Positions 18,123-26,625 of a DNA stretch of 64,000 bases are shown here, piece by piece. The notes under the pieces were generated by a model. That model made no database searches and was not told where the DNA came from. It was given only the letters and a program-made list of their open reading frames with translations. Both the position numbers and the translations under genes were made by a program. The number at the start of each line of letters is the position of its first letter. Position 1 is the stretch's first letter. The stretch lies in assembly GCA_022599775.1 (NCBI GenBank), contig JAHZLQ010000008.1, positions 1-64,000 on the forward strand, written 5' to 3'. This stretch comes from Gammaproteobacteria bacterium. Its GTDB lineage: Bacteria > Pseudomonadota > Gammaproteobacteria > Nevskiales > Nevskiaceae.

Positions 18123-18241
18123 TATTAGCCGCAGCCGATAGTGACGGATGGAGAACAAGATCGCGTCCGGCGAATCGACGGCGACAATACGGCGGTGTCG
18201 AAGAATGTCGCCAGAATGATTCAATTTGGAGGAGGAACTAC

Positions 18242-18649
18242 ATGATCAAAGCACCTGCGCCACCACTGCCGCAGCTGGACGATTCCAATCGCTTCTTCTG
18301 GACCAGTGGCGCCGACGGGGTACTGCGGATCCTGCGTTGCGACCGCTGCGAATACTGGGTCCACCCTCCCGCACCGATTTGTCCGAAATGTCTGAGCACT
18401 CAGCAGACGCCGACGACGGTCTCCGGCATGGGCACGGTGGCCGCAGTCACGATCAATCACCAAGCCTGGATTCCGGGCATGCAGGTGCCGTTCGTCGTCG
18501 CGATTGTCGAACTCGATGAACAGGAAGCGCTTCGGCTGACCACCAACATAGTCGGCGTCCCTGTCGAGACGGTGCACATCGGCCAGCGTGTGCGCGTGAG
18601 CTTCGACCACCGCGAAGACGTGTGGCTGCCGCTGTTCACACCGGTCTGA
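18242..18649 (+). CDS. DUF35 zinc-ribbon/OB-fold acyl-CoA-binding protein
   Basis: A 135-residue protein with a rubredoxin-like zinc ribbon (CDRCEYWVHPPAPICPKC, two CxxC pairs) followed by an OB-fold (GTVAAVTINHQAW). DUF35 proteins partner with thiolases, HMG-CoA synthases, or MaoC hydratase/aldolase subunits in steroid side-chain breakdown (for example the ChsH2 DUF35 domain with Ltp2), where they help bind the CoA ester. It has an excellent GGAGGAGG ribosome site and opens the operon with four acyl-CoA dehydrogenases. Its partner in this operon is not obvious; the SCP2-type thiolase at 29439 is a candidate. Confidence 0.88.
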   Translation: MIKAPAPPLPQLDDSNRFFWTSGADGVLRILRCDRCEYWVHPPAPICPKCLSTQQTPTTVSGMGTVAAVTINHQAWIPGMQVPFVVAIVELDEQEALRLTTNIVGVPVETVHIGQRVRVSFDHREDVWLPLFTPV

Positions 18650-18682
18650 TCGCCGCTCTCCTTTCGAAACAGGACCCCTGCC

Positions 18683-19807
18683 TTGACTCACATACCGACG
18701 ACCGAAGCCGACGACACGCTCAGCATGATTCGCGACCAGGCGTCGCGACTTCTGAGCAACAGCGCTGCGCCCGAACATCTGAACGCGCTGCTTGATCAGA
18801 CCACAGGCTTCGACAAGGCGCTGTGGGAAGCGGCGGTTGAACAAGGCTGGCCGACAGTCTCCATGCCGGAAGAAGCCGGCGGCCTCGGATTGGGTTGGCG
18901 CGGCCTGTGCACGCTGACGGAAGAAGCCGGCAATAAATCTGTCTCGCTGCCGCTGACGGCCAATGCCGTCGCCGTGGCCGCCTTGCTGGCCAGTGGCGAC
19001 GCCGAACTGATCGATCGCCACGCGATGCCATTGGTCACCGGCGACAGCATCGCCTGCCTGGCTTTCGCCGAGCCCGGCGAGTCCGGCCTGCGCATACGCC
19101 CCGAGCTGCGATTCGCCGATGGCAAGCTCGATGGATCCAAGGCTCCGGCGGCATTCGCCGCGGTGGCGGACGTCGCGCTGGTACAGGCTGTCGATCCGGC
19201 AGGCGAGACGGTCCTGCTGCTGGTTGCGCTGGATCAGCGCGAAGTGACACGGCGCATCACGGCGACCCTGGACAGTACACGCGCGACCTCAGCGCTGGAC
19301 TTCAACGCAGCGCCGGCCCATCCGCTGTCTGGCACGGGCGCCATGGCATTCAATGAGGCGACGGCCCTCGCCGCGATCGCGACAGCCTTCGAACAAATTG
19401 GCGGCGCGTCCGGCTGCCTGGAAATGGCCCGAGACTACGCGCTGGAACGGCGCGCATTCGGCCAGCCGATCGGCCGCTTCCAGGCCATCAAACACAAGAT
19501 TGCCGATATGTACTGGCGGCTCGAGATCGCTCGCGGCTGCGCGCTGGACGCGCTCGAAGCCTACGAGCAGCAAAGCCCGCTGTGGATCGGGATGGCAGCG
19601 GCGGCGAGGATCGCCGCGATCGAGGCCTTCGATTTCGCGGCGCGCGAAAACATCCAGACCCACGGCGGCATCGGCGTGACCTGGGAAGCGATGCCGCACC
19701 ACTACTACCGCCGCGCGCGCTGCTTGGCACTGGAGCTTGGCAGCGCGCCGTACTGGCGCGACCAGCTGCTGGCCAGTGTCGGCTACGACGACGTCGCCGC
19801 GAAATGA
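18683..19807 (+). CDS. Acyl-CoA dehydrogenase, probable non-catalytic-type subunit
   Basis: A 374-residue acyl-CoA dehydrogenase fold with the FAD/substrate-binding middle and C-terminal helical domains (FGQPIGRFQAIKHKIADMYWRLE, then THGGIGVTWE). The N-terminal half is divergent. The C-terminus reads HHYYRRARCLALELGSAPYW rather than the usual GT-E-I-x-R ending. This matches the partner subunits of the heterotetrameric dehydrogenases of steroid and terpenoid catabolism (the ChsE/FadE pairs). I take the TTG at 18683, with AGGA upstream, as start; a Met at 18725 is an alternative. It is 10 bases before the next acyl-CoA dehydrogenase, its likely partner. Confidence 0.85.
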   Translation: MTHIPTTEADDTLSMIRDQASRLLSNSAAPEHLNALLDQTTGFDKALWEAAVEQGWPTVSMPEEAGGLGLGWRGLCTLTEEAGNKSVSLPLTANAVAVAALLASGDAELIDRHAMPLVTGDSIACLAFAEPGESGLRIRPELRFADGKLDGSKAPAAFAAVADVALVQAVDPAGETVLLLVALDQREVTRRITATLDSTRATSALDFNAAPAHPLSGTGAMAFNEATALAAIATAFEQIGGASGCLEMARDYALERRAFGQPIGRFQAIKHKIADMYWRLEIARGCALDALEAYEQQSPLWIGMAAAARIAAIEAFDFAARENIQTHGGIGVTWEAMPHHYYRRARCLALELGSAPYWRDQLLASVGYDDVAAK

Positions 19808-19817
19808 GACCGACCGC

Positions 19818-21044
19818 ATGAGTTCAGACACAAAACCCGAAGTGAGCACCGATCTCGACCGCTACCGCGATAGCGCGCGCCGCTGGCTCGCCGAGCAAGC
19901 GCCACGCTTCAGTGGTCCGGTCCGTCGCGGACTGACGATGGAAGCAGACGTCGCGCTCGGACGTGCCTGGCAGGCGCTGAAGGCCGAGCAAGGCTATGCC
20001 GCGATCACCCTGCCGAAGGAATACGGCGGCGGCGGCGGTACGGAGCTTCAGAAGATCATCTTTGCGGAGGAGGAGCTGAAATACGACCTGCCGGTCGTTT
20101 ACTACTCGATCAGTCTCAGCAATCCGGTACCGATCTTCCTGCGCTACGCCTCGCCGGCGTTCAAAGACCGCCTGGCACCACGTGCGATTCATGGCGAAGA
20201 CATCTGGTGTCAGCTGTTTTCGGAGCCATCGGCCGGCTCCGATCTTGCCGCGCTGAGACTCAAGGCGGAGCGCAAGGATGATGGCTGGCTACTCAATGGT
20301 CAAAAGCTCTGGACCAGCTGGGCGCAGCTCGCGGAGTGGGGAGTGATCGTCACGCGCAGCGACGCGCGCGTCCCCAAGCACGCCGGTCTCACCTATTTCT
20401 TTCTGAACATGAAAACGCCGGGTATCACGATCCGGCCGATACGCCGTCTGGTCGGGCACCCCGACCTGAACGAAGTGTATTTCGACAACGTCTTCGTGCC
20501 CGACGGGCAGCGCCTCGGCGAAGTCGGAGGTGGCTTCAAGGTCGCCGTCGAAACCTTGATGATCGAGCGTTACGGCATCACCGACGAAACCGCCAGCTCC
20601 CCCCCGCTGGAGGCCTTCGTCGAACTCGCGCGCCGCTCGAGGATCAATGGCAGACCGGCGCTTGAAGACGGCCAGGTCCGTACCGCAATCGCCAATGCCT
20701 TTGCCGAGCGTCAGGGCTTGCGTTCGATTCACAAGCGCGCGATGAGCGCGATCGCCGCTGGCCGCGAGCCCGGCCCCGAAGGTGCGATTCGCAAGCTTCT
20801 GATCGGCCGCACGCGACAGAACCTGGGCGCGCTGGCGCTGGACCTGATGGGTGCCGACGGCGTCCATCTGAACCCCGACAACGAGCCGACCACCGACTTC
20901 GCTCACGCCTGGCTCGATCCCAGTGTGCGCATCGCTGGCGGCACCGACGAAGTCTTGCTCAATACGCTGGCGGAGCGCGTGCTCGGCCTGCCTCAGGACC
21001 ATCGCCCTGACAAGGGCATCCCCTTCAACCAGCTCGATCACTAG
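19818..21044 (+). CDS. Acyl-CoA dehydrogenase (heteromeric type, large partner)
   Basis: A 408-residue acyl-CoA dehydrogenase that would form an alpha,beta double bond in a CoA ester with FAD. It has LPKEYGGGGG near the N-terminus, the flavin-binding block (QLFSEPSAGSDLAALRLKAE and WTSWAQLAEWGVIVTRSD) and a C-terminal GGTDEVLLNTLAERVLGLP. The start is the ATG at 19818, not the longer upstream reading, which overlaps the preceding gene. It is flanked by two similar dehydrogenases; this one and the 18683 gene probably form one alpha2beta2 enzyme. Confidence 0.88.
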   Translation: MSSDTKPEVSTDLDRYRDSARRWLAEQAPRFSGPVRRGLTMEADVALGRAWQALKAEQGYAAITLPKEYGGGGGTELQKIIFAEEELKYDLPVVYYSISLSNPVPIFLRYASPAFKDRLAPRAIHGEDIWCQLFSEPSAGSDLAALRLKAERKDDGWLLNGQKLWTSWAQLAEWGVIVTRSDARVPKHAGLTYFFLNMKTPGITIRPIRRLVGHPDLNEVYFDNVFVPDGQRLGEVGGGFKVAVETLMIERYGITDETASSPPLEAFVELARRSRINGRPALEDGQVRTAIANAFAERQGLRSIHKRAMSAIAAGREPGPEGAIRKLLIGRTRQNLGALALDLMGADGVHLNPDNEPTTDFAHAWLDPSVRIAGGTDEVLLNTLAERVLGLPQDHRPDKGIPFNQLDH

Positions 21045-21061
21045 CTCGCGCCGAGAACATT

Positions 21062-22255
21062 ATGGAATTCAATATGGACCCGGCCGACGAGGCGTTCCGT
21101 CAGGAAGTCCGTCAGTTTCTGCAGGAAAAGCTGCCGGCGGACATCGCCGAGCGTACGCGCCGCTGCTACCACCCGCAGCGCGAGGACGTTCGCCGCTGGA
21201 CCCAAATCGTCTACGACCAGGGCTGGTCCGGCCCGAACTGGCCGGTCGCATGGGGCGGCACCGGCTGGTCTCATCTGCGGGAGTTCATCTTCGAGGAGGA
21301 ATGCGCGCTCGCGGGCGCTCCACAACTCGACGTTGCCGGCTTTCGCATGTTCGGGCCGGTCATCATGACCTTCGGCAGTCAGGCGCTGAAGGATCGATTC
21401 CGCGAACCGATCCTGCGCGGCGAAATCACCTGGGGTCAGGGATTCTCCGAACCCAACGCCGGTTCGGACCTCGGCGCCCTGAGCACGCGCGCGGTGCGCG
21501 ACGGCAACGACTATGTCATCAACGGCCGAAAAATCTGGACGACCAACGCGCATACCGCGGACGTGATCTGCCTGCTGGCCAAGACCAACCCCGAATCCAA
21601 ACGCGGTATCTCGATGATCATCATCGATGCCGACGCGCCGGGCGTGACGGTGCGGCCGATCATCGATATCGGCGAAGGCCACAGTCTCAACGAAACGATA
21701 TTCGAAGACGCGCGAACGCCGGTGACCGATCTGATCGGTGAGGAAGGCCAGGGCTGGACCTATGCCAAGTTCCTGCTCGACAACGAGCGCGCCTCCAGCG
21801 CCGACGTGCCTGCCAACAAGTTCAGCCTGATGAAGTTGCGACAAATTGCGCACCGCATACGCCCCGATGGCTCCCGCCTGATCGATTCGCCCGACTTTTC
21901 CACGCGTCTCGCGCAGCTCGAAGTCGATCTGCAGGCCCTGGAATTCCTGACCCTTCGCGCGCTTACCGAGAAGAGCGGCGGTACGCGGCTGCCGGTCGGC
22001 TCGCTGCTCAAGATTCGCGGTTCGGAACTGATGCAGAAAACCGGTGAAATGCAGGTCGAGGCGCTTGGCGACTACGCCGCCTATGCCTATCCCGACCCCA
22101 GCGAGACACCGCAAGGGACAGGCGCCTGGCCGCCTGGCCCCGAATTCGCTCCCGGCGTGGTGGCCGACTATATGTACCGGCGCGCCAACACCATCTATGG
22201 CGGCGCCAATGAAGTTCAGCGCCACATCATCGCCCGATCTTTCCTGGAACTCTGA
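21062..22255 (+). CDS. Acyl-CoA dehydrogenase
   Basis: A 397-residue FadE-like enzyme beginning MEFNMDPADEAFRQEVRQFL. It shows the flavin motif (QGFSEPNAGSDLGALST) and KIWTTNAHTADVICLLAKTN. The C-terminus is YMYRRANTIYGGANEVQRHIIARSFL, where Asn-Glu replaces the frequent Thr-Glu. It starts 17 bases after the preceding gene and ends two bases before the next dehydrogenase, so the pair 21062/22258 is tightly coupled and likely forms a second heteromer. Substrate unknown; a bulky ring-bearing CoA ester is likely from its family. Confidence 0.88.
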   Translation: MEFNMDPADEAFRQEVRQFLQEKLPADIAERTRRCYHPQREDVRRWTQIVYDQGWSGPNWPVAWGGTGWSHLREFIFEEECALAGAPQLDVAGFRMFGPVIMTFGSQALKDRFREPILRGEITWGQGFSEPNAGSDLGALSTRAVRDGNDYVINGRKIWTTNAHTADVICLLAKTNPESKRGISMIIIDADAPGVTVRPIIDIGEGHSLNETIFEDARTPVTDLIGEEGQGWTYAKFLLDNERASSADVPANKFSLMKLRQIAHRIRPDGSRLIDSPDFSTRLAQLEVDLQALEFLTLRALTEKSGGTRLPVGSLLKIRGSELMQKTGEMQVEALGDYAAYAYPDPSETPQGTGAWPPGPEFAPGVVADYMYRRANTIYGGANEVQRHIIARSFLEL

Positions 22256-22257
22256 GC

Positions 22258-23436
22258 ATGGATTTCTCCCTGACCCAAGAGCAGCAGATGCTGCAGGACA
22301 GCGCGCGCCGCTTGCTGGAAGCCGAATGCAGGTTCGAAGCACGGGCGCCGCTGATCGCCGCTGGCAGTTTCGATCGCAAGCGCTGGCAAAACTATGCCGA
22401 CATGGGCTGGTTCGGCATCAGCCTGGCCGAGGAGGCGGGTGGCTTCGGCGGCAGCGTGGTTGATATGACGATCCTGATGGAGGAGTGCGGGCGCATGCTG
22501 GTGGTCGAGCCGGTATGGGCGATCGCGGTGCTCGCGGCGCAAACGCTGGTCGCGCTCGGCGATGACCCGCAGGCGCAGCAGCTGTTGCCGGCACTGATCG
22601 CCGGCGAAGCGCTGCCGGTGCTGGCGCACAACGAAGCCGATGCCGGCGGACTGACCGAATACGTTGCCACGACAGCCACTCGCGACAAGATCGGCACTTG
22701 GCGTTTGTCGGGACAAAAGGCTCTGATTATCGGCGGCAACGTCGCTGACCGGTTCATCGTCTCCGCGCGCACTTCGGGCAATACCGACGATCGCGAAGGC
22801 ATCAGCCTGTTTCTGGTCAAGCCTGACGCCGTTGGTCTGAGCAAATGCGACGTGCGCCTGATCGACAATCGCTGGTGTTCTCATCTGGAACTTGACGGCG
22901 TCGAGGTGGGCGAGTCAGAGGTTCTGGGGCCGGTCGGTGGCGCCTTCGAGGCGCTTGAGCACGCCCATGCCCACGGCATCGTGACGCTGTGCGCCGAAGC
23001 CATCGGCGTGATGGAGAAGGCGCTGTGGATCACCCGCGACTATCTCAAGATGCGCAAGCAGTTCGGCGTCACGCTGAGCACATTTCAAGCCCTGCAACAC
23101 CGAATGAGCGAAATGTTGATCGAGCTCGAACTATCGCGCTGCATGGTCTATCGCGCGCTGTCGCGGGCCGAGGCCGACCCCGAGAATCGCCGGCAAGCTT
23201 TGGCCTCGGCCAAGGTGCACATCGGTCGCAGTGGAAAATTCGTCTGCGGCCAGGCGATCCAGCTTCACGGCGGCATCGGCGTCACCGAGGAGTACCTGAT
23301 CGGCCATCACTTCAAACGAATGACGACGATCGACTCCGCGCTTGGCTCCACCCATTTTCACCTGCAGAAGCTGGCCGCCGTCGAACGCAGCCGTCCGCCC
23401 AGCCGCGCGTACCCGGCCTCACGTAACGCAGCCTAA
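22258..23436 (+). CDS. Acyl-CoA dehydrogenase, partner subunit
   Basis: A 392-residue acyl-CoA dehydrogenase fold beginning MDFSLTQEQQMLQDSARRLL. The middle domain is poor in the classic flavin residues (HNEADAGGLTEYVATTA in place of SEPxAGSD). The C-terminal helices are conserved (RKQFGVTLSTFQALQHRMSEMLIELE, LHGGIGVTEEY), and the end reads HHFKRMTTIDSALGSTHFH with no catalytic Glu motif. This pattern marks the accessory subunit of a two-subunit dehydrogenase; its partner should be the gene just upstream. It is the fourth dehydrogenase in a row and the last before the amidohydrolase promoter. Confidence 0.86.
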   Translation: MDFSLTQEQQMLQDSARRLLEAECRFEARAPLIAAGSFDRKRWQNYADMGWFGISLAEEAGGFGGSVVDMTILMEECGRMLVVEPVWAIAVLAAQTLVALGDDPQAQQLLPALIAGEALPVLAHNEADAGGLTEYVATTATRDKIGTWRLSGQKALIIGGNVADRFIVSARTSGNTDDREGISLFLVKPDAVGLSKCDVRLIDNRWCSHLELDGVEVGESEVLGPVGGAFEALEHAHAHGIVTLCAEAIGVMEKALWITRDYLKMRKQFGVTLSTFQALQHRMSEMLIELELSRCMVYRALSRAEADPENRRQALASAKVHIGRSGKFVCGQAIQLHGGIGVTEEYLIGHHFKRMTTIDSALGSTHFHLQKLAAVERSRPPSRAYPASRNAA

Positions 23437-23470
23437 AACCTCCGCCCCGCTGATTTGACTTGCCTACATA

Positions 23471-23495
23471 ACTGACGTATCGTCAGTTTTATAAT
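23471..23495 (+). promoter_or_regulatory. Repressible promoter: perfect motif A operator next to a -10 box
   Basis: ACTGACGTATCGTCAGT (23471-23487) is a perfect inverted repeat with six-base arms; the outer A and T extend it by one more pair. Two bases later comes a consensus -10 box TATAAT (23490-23495). The operator occupies the spacer and -35 region of the amidohydrolase promoter, the classic arrangement for a repressor. The ATG follows 46 bases later, with AGGAG before it. Confidence 0.7.
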
Positions 23496-23541
23496 TCGGC
23501 CGCAAGCCAATCTTGGTGCGTACCCAACAGGAGAGCTTTCA

Positions 23542-24738
23542 ATGACCGCCGCCAACTACACCGTTTACGACGCCGACCGGCATTTCTACGAACCACCCGA
23601 GGCCTTTCTTCGCCACCTTCCAAAGAAGTTCAAGAATCAGTTTCAGTACGTTCAGGTCAACGGCCGCACCAAACTGGCGGTCGGTGGCGTGCTGTCCGAC
23701 TACATCCCGAATCCGACTTTCGAAGTCGTCGCGGCACCCGGCTCGCACGAGGCCTGGTATCGCGGCAACAACCCCGAAGGGCTCACGATTCGCGAAATGA
23801 CCGGTAAACCGGTGCCTTCGCAGGCCGCATTCCATGACGGTGCCGCCCATTTGAAGGTGATGGACGAACAGGGCATCCACGGTGCGCTGGTCATACCGAC
23901 GCTGGCCTCCGTGATCGAAGCGCGTCTGGACAAGAATCCAGGCGCGATCAATGCGCTGTTTCATTCGATGAACCAGTGGTTCAAGGACGACATCGGCTTT
24001 TCCCTGGAGAACCGCCTGTATCCCCTGCCGATGGTCCATCTCGCCGACGTCGACGAGGCGGTCAAGGAACTGGACTTTCTGCTCGCCAGCGGCGCACGCG
24101 CGATCGGCATCCGTCCGGCGCCGGTTCCGGGCATCCATGGCAGCCGCTCGATGGGCTACAAGGAATTCGATCCGTTCTGGGCGCGCATCAACGAATCCAA
24201 GGTTTTCGTTGCAATGCACGTGTCCGACTCCGGCTACGACCAGATTGCGCGTTGGTGGACGGCCGGCGCCAAGAATGCAGACGAATGGCTCCCGTTCGAG
24301 AAGGATCCGTTCACCGAGATTCTTGACTGGATGGGCCGACCGATCGCCGACTCCCTGGCGGCGCTGGTCTGCCACGGCGTATTCGACCGCTTCCCCGACG
24401 TCCGTGTGGCTTCGCTGGAAAACGGTTCGTCCTGGCTGGAACCGCTGCTGAAGCGCATGGGCAGCGCCTTCCACAAAATGCCGAAGAACTTCGCCCGTGA
24501 CCCGGTCGAAGTATTTCGCGAGCACGTTTTCGTATCGCCGTTCTACGAGGACCCGATCGAGAAGATCGCCGAGCTTATCGGCGTCAACCGGATCCTGTTC
24601 GGAAGCGACTGGCCGCATCCCGAGGGCATGGGTAATCCGCTGGACTTCTACAAGGACATCAGCGGGATCAGCGAGGAAGACACGAAGCTGATCATGAGCA
24701 GCAATTTGCAGAACTTGCTGGCCGGCGTCCGCGACTGA
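23542..24738 (+). CDS. Amidohydrolase-family (ACMSD-like) metal-dependent hydrolase
   Basis: A 398-residue TIM-barrel protein of the amidohydrolase_2 group. The N-terminus VYDADRHFYEP carries the metal-binding Asp-x-His/Glu cluster. Later metal or catalytic sites are AMHVSDSG (His), CHGVFDRFPDVRV, and the terminal LFGSDWPHPEG with the conserved Asp. Members decarboxylate or hydrolyse aromatic or beta-keto acids and are frequent in steroid, terpenoid and aromatic gene clusters. It has its own operator-controlled promoter and is followed by a strong terminator, so it is transcribed alone. Exact reaction unknown. Confidence 0.87.
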   Translation: MTAANYTVYDADRHFYEPPEAFLRHLPKKFKNQFQYVQVNGRTKLAVGGVLSDYIPNPTFEVVAAPGSHEAWYRGNNPEGLTIREMTGKPVPSQAAFHDGAAHLKVMDEQGIHGALVIPTLASVIEARLDKNPGAINALFHSMNQWFKDDIGFSLENRLYPLPMVHLADVDEAVKELDFLLASGARAIGIRPAPVPGIHGSRSMGYKEFDPFWARINESKVFVAMHVSDSGYDQIARWWTAGAKNADEWLPFEKDPFTEILDWMGRPIADSLAALVCHGVFDRFPDVRVASLENGSSWLEPLLKRMGSAFHKMPKNFARDPVEVFREHVFVSPFYEDPIEKIAELIGVNRILFGSDWPHPEGMGNPLDFYKDISGISEEDTKLIMSSNLQNLLAGVRD

Positions 24739-24804
24739 TCGCGGGCCTTTCCGAAAAGAAACCTCAACGGTGGTAGCGCTTCCTCCCAACCACCCATTCG
24801 TCAG

Positions 24805-24831
24805 CGCCGGCCTAGAGCCGGCGTCTTTTTT
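24805..24831 (+). terminator. Intrinsic terminator of the amidohydrolase gene
   Basis: CGCCGGC-CTAGA-GCCGGCG forms a perfect seven-pair GC stem, immediately followed by TCTTTTTT. It lies 66 bases after the amidohydrolase stop and just touches the stop of the convergent TetR gene. On the minus strand no T-run follows the stem, so it works for the plus strand. Confidence 0.9.
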
Positions 24832-25633
24832 AGTCCTTCGGCAGCGGTGTCGGATTCGAGCAGGACGCCATGATCACCTGAGCGATCACACGGGCCTGAG
24901 CGACCTTCAGTCGCTTGATGCCCACGCCCTGCGTAACCGCATCAGGGTCGGTCATTGACATGCGCTCCATCGCGCCGTGAAACACTGAGGCGAGCGCGCG
25001 CGCATCTCCGCGACTCATCTTGCGATCCGGAGGGCACAGCGCAATCATGCGCTGGGCCATAAGCTCAATGAACGGGACGTATTCATCGCTGCGCAGCTTG
25101 TCGAAGCGCGGGTCACCACGATCCGCTTCCAAATTACGAAAACGCAGCACTTCGCGGCGTGTATCCCAAATTCTATTGAAGGCCTCCACCAGGCGGATCG
25201 ACAGCGACTCCAGTTGATCGAAACTCCAGGGCTCGTCCAACACCGTCAACGCATCATTCATCTCGTGGCCGGCGTCCTCGCTAAGTGCAGCGAGAATGTC
25301 CTTGATGTCGTCGAAGTACATATAGAAGGTGGCCGACGACGTTTTTGACTCCTTGGCGATCGCGACCGCTGTCAGCTCGACCGGTGAAACGGTCTTGAGC
25401 AGCTTTTCGGCGGCCTGCATCAGACGCAGTCGCGTCGAATGGCCCTTGCGCCCCAAGGACTGCCCCTGCTTGTTGACGGTCACGTCGATCAAACTTCTGC
25501 TGGTGTACGGCACCGGCACAGGAGGCGGCGACACGCCGTTACGCTTTGGCGTTGCGACGGGCTTGGCTGCCTCAAGACCAGAGTCCGCAGTCGTGCGTTT
25601 CTTGGTTTTTTTTACCGATGCCGCGGCTTTCAT
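24830..25633 (-). CDS. TetR-family transcriptional regulator
   Basis: A 267-residue regulator with an unusually long, Lys/Pro-rich N-terminal arm of about 65 residues. The TetR HTH follows (LMQAAEKLLKTVSPVELTAV then ESKTSSATFYMYFDDIKDIL) and then a helical ligand domain. TetR proteins in such clusters usually repress until an acyl-CoA or pathway product binds. ATG at 25633 follows an in-frame GTG at 25636, with GGGG upstream. A perfect palindrome (25669-25681) lies upstream and may be its own operator. It is the best candidate to read motif A sites, though that is not shown. Confidence 0.88.
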   Translation of the reverse strand: MKAAASVKKTKKRTTADSGLEAAKPVATPKRNGVSPPPVPVPYTSRSLIDVTVNKQGQSLGRKGHSTRLRLMQAAEKLLKTVSPVELTAVAIAKESKTSSATFYMYFDDIKDILAALSEDAGHEMNDALTVLDEPWSFDQLESLSIRLVEAFNRIWDTRREVLRFRNLEADRGDPRFDKLRSDEYVPFIELMAQRMIALCPPDRKMSRGDARALASVFHGAMERMSMTDPDAVTQGVGIKRLKVAQARVIAQVIMASCSNPTPLPKD

Positions 25634-25668
25634 CACTTCACCCCAGAGCTGACAGATCGCAAGTTGTA

Positions 25669-25681
25669 CACTAATTTAGTG
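25669..25681. promoter_or_regulatory. Palindrome upstream of tetR
   Basis: CACTAATTTAGTG is a perfect 13-base palindrome 36 bases before the TetR start, in the gap between the regulator and the MaoC gene. Position suggests autoregulation. The sequence is unlike motifs A, B and C. Confidence 0.5.
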
Positions 25682-25753
25682 AAACAGCTGCGCCTTTGAC
25701 AATCGTCTTAGGAGCAACGGCTTCTTGCCCGGCCCACGCAAGAACCACCCCAA

Positions 25754-26605
25754 CTATTCGTCGTATTCCAGGCAACAGCCATTAAGCACCAAGGCCTCGC
25801 GCTCGACCGCGTGCATTCTGAATACCGCCTTCCCCGAGCCGATCTTCCATACTTCGATGCGCACCGTTTCATCGGTCAGCATAGGACCTGCGTATCGAAC
25901 GCTCATTTTCCTCAGGCGTTCGGGCTGGTTGTCGCAGAGCATCTTCAGAACAGCGCGCCCCGCCATGCCGAAACAGCACAAACCACGCAACGTGGCCTGT
26001 GACGATTCGCCCTCCGCTCGGCTGGCGGCAACATCGAAGCTCTCCGGCAAGCGAAAAATGGCTCCCCGCTCCGGTGGCGTCGCCAAATCCAGCCACGCGT
26101 CCGCGGGGCGCTCCGGGATCGCGATGCGCTCACGAACCGGCTCCGCTTCGCCGCCGAAGCCACCGTCGCCGAGCGCAATCGTGGCGACCTCGATACCGAC
26201 GATCGGGCGGCCGGCGACGTCGGACAGCGTCTGCCGCTCAAGGAAACGAGCGCCGCGCGAGGAACCGCGATCGTAGATCGCGGTGACCTCCCGATCGAGC
26301 AGGATTTCACCCTCAGCCGGCAAAGGGCGGTGCATGGTGATCATCTCTTCGGCGTGCACGATCTTCTGCCACTGCAGTCCGGTTTCGGGGTCTTGTTGCC
26401 AAAACTCCCCATCTGCGAGTGCGACCGCCATCATCGGCAAGACACGCAAATCCTCCGCAGAGATAAAGCACTCATCGTCGCGCTGCAACGGGCCCGGCAG
26501 ACCTGCGCCGTAACCGCGCGCGAAACGGATGCTGTCCTCACGCGTGTAGCGTTTGCGAACCGTCGCAAACGGCCAGTTCTTCAGCTTCTGATAGTCCAGC
26601 GCCAT
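25754..26605 (-). CDS. MaoC-like protein with degenerate hydratase motif
   Basis: A 283-residue double-hot-dog protein closely similar in layout to the MaoC hydratase encoded 875 bases upstream (same MA-DYQ start, WP motif, MHRPLPAEG and GRAVLK segments). The hydratase-2 motif is lost: where the neighbour reads SGDLNPLHIDP, this one reads ESFDVAASRAE (about 188-198), so the catalytic Asp and His are missing. It is therefore probably not an enoyl-CoA hydratase on its own; a structural partner of the 27480 enzyme or a non-catalytic CoA binder is more likely. It ends the operon 20 bases after the crotonase. Confidence 0.82.
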   Translation of the reverse strand: MALDYQKLKNWPFATVRKRYTREDSIRFARGYGAGLPGPLQRDDECFISAEDLRVLPMMAVALADGEFWQQDPETGLQWQKIVHAEEMITMHRPLPAEGEILLDREVTAIYDRGSSRGARFLERQTLSDVAGRPIVGIEVATIALGDGGFGGEAEPVRERIAIPERPADAWLDLATPPERGAIFRLPESFDVAASRAEGESSQATLRGLCCFGMAGRAVLKMLCDNQPERLRKMSVRYAGPMLTDETVRIEVWKIGSGKAVFRMHAVEREALVLNGCCLEYDE

Positions 26606-26625
26606 GTTCGACTGATCCCCGCTGA

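Larger units (their letters stand above)
17906..18241. promoter_or_regulatory. Divergent control region with two motif A operators
   Basis: This 336-base gap separates the small minus-strand frame from the DUF35 operon. It contains two operator-like repeats 132 bases apart (17974-17990 and 18106-18122), an A/T-rich stretch after the first, and a perfect ribosome site (GGAGGAGG) just before 18242. I see no other gene here. Paired operators could allow cooperative repression. Confidence 0.6.
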
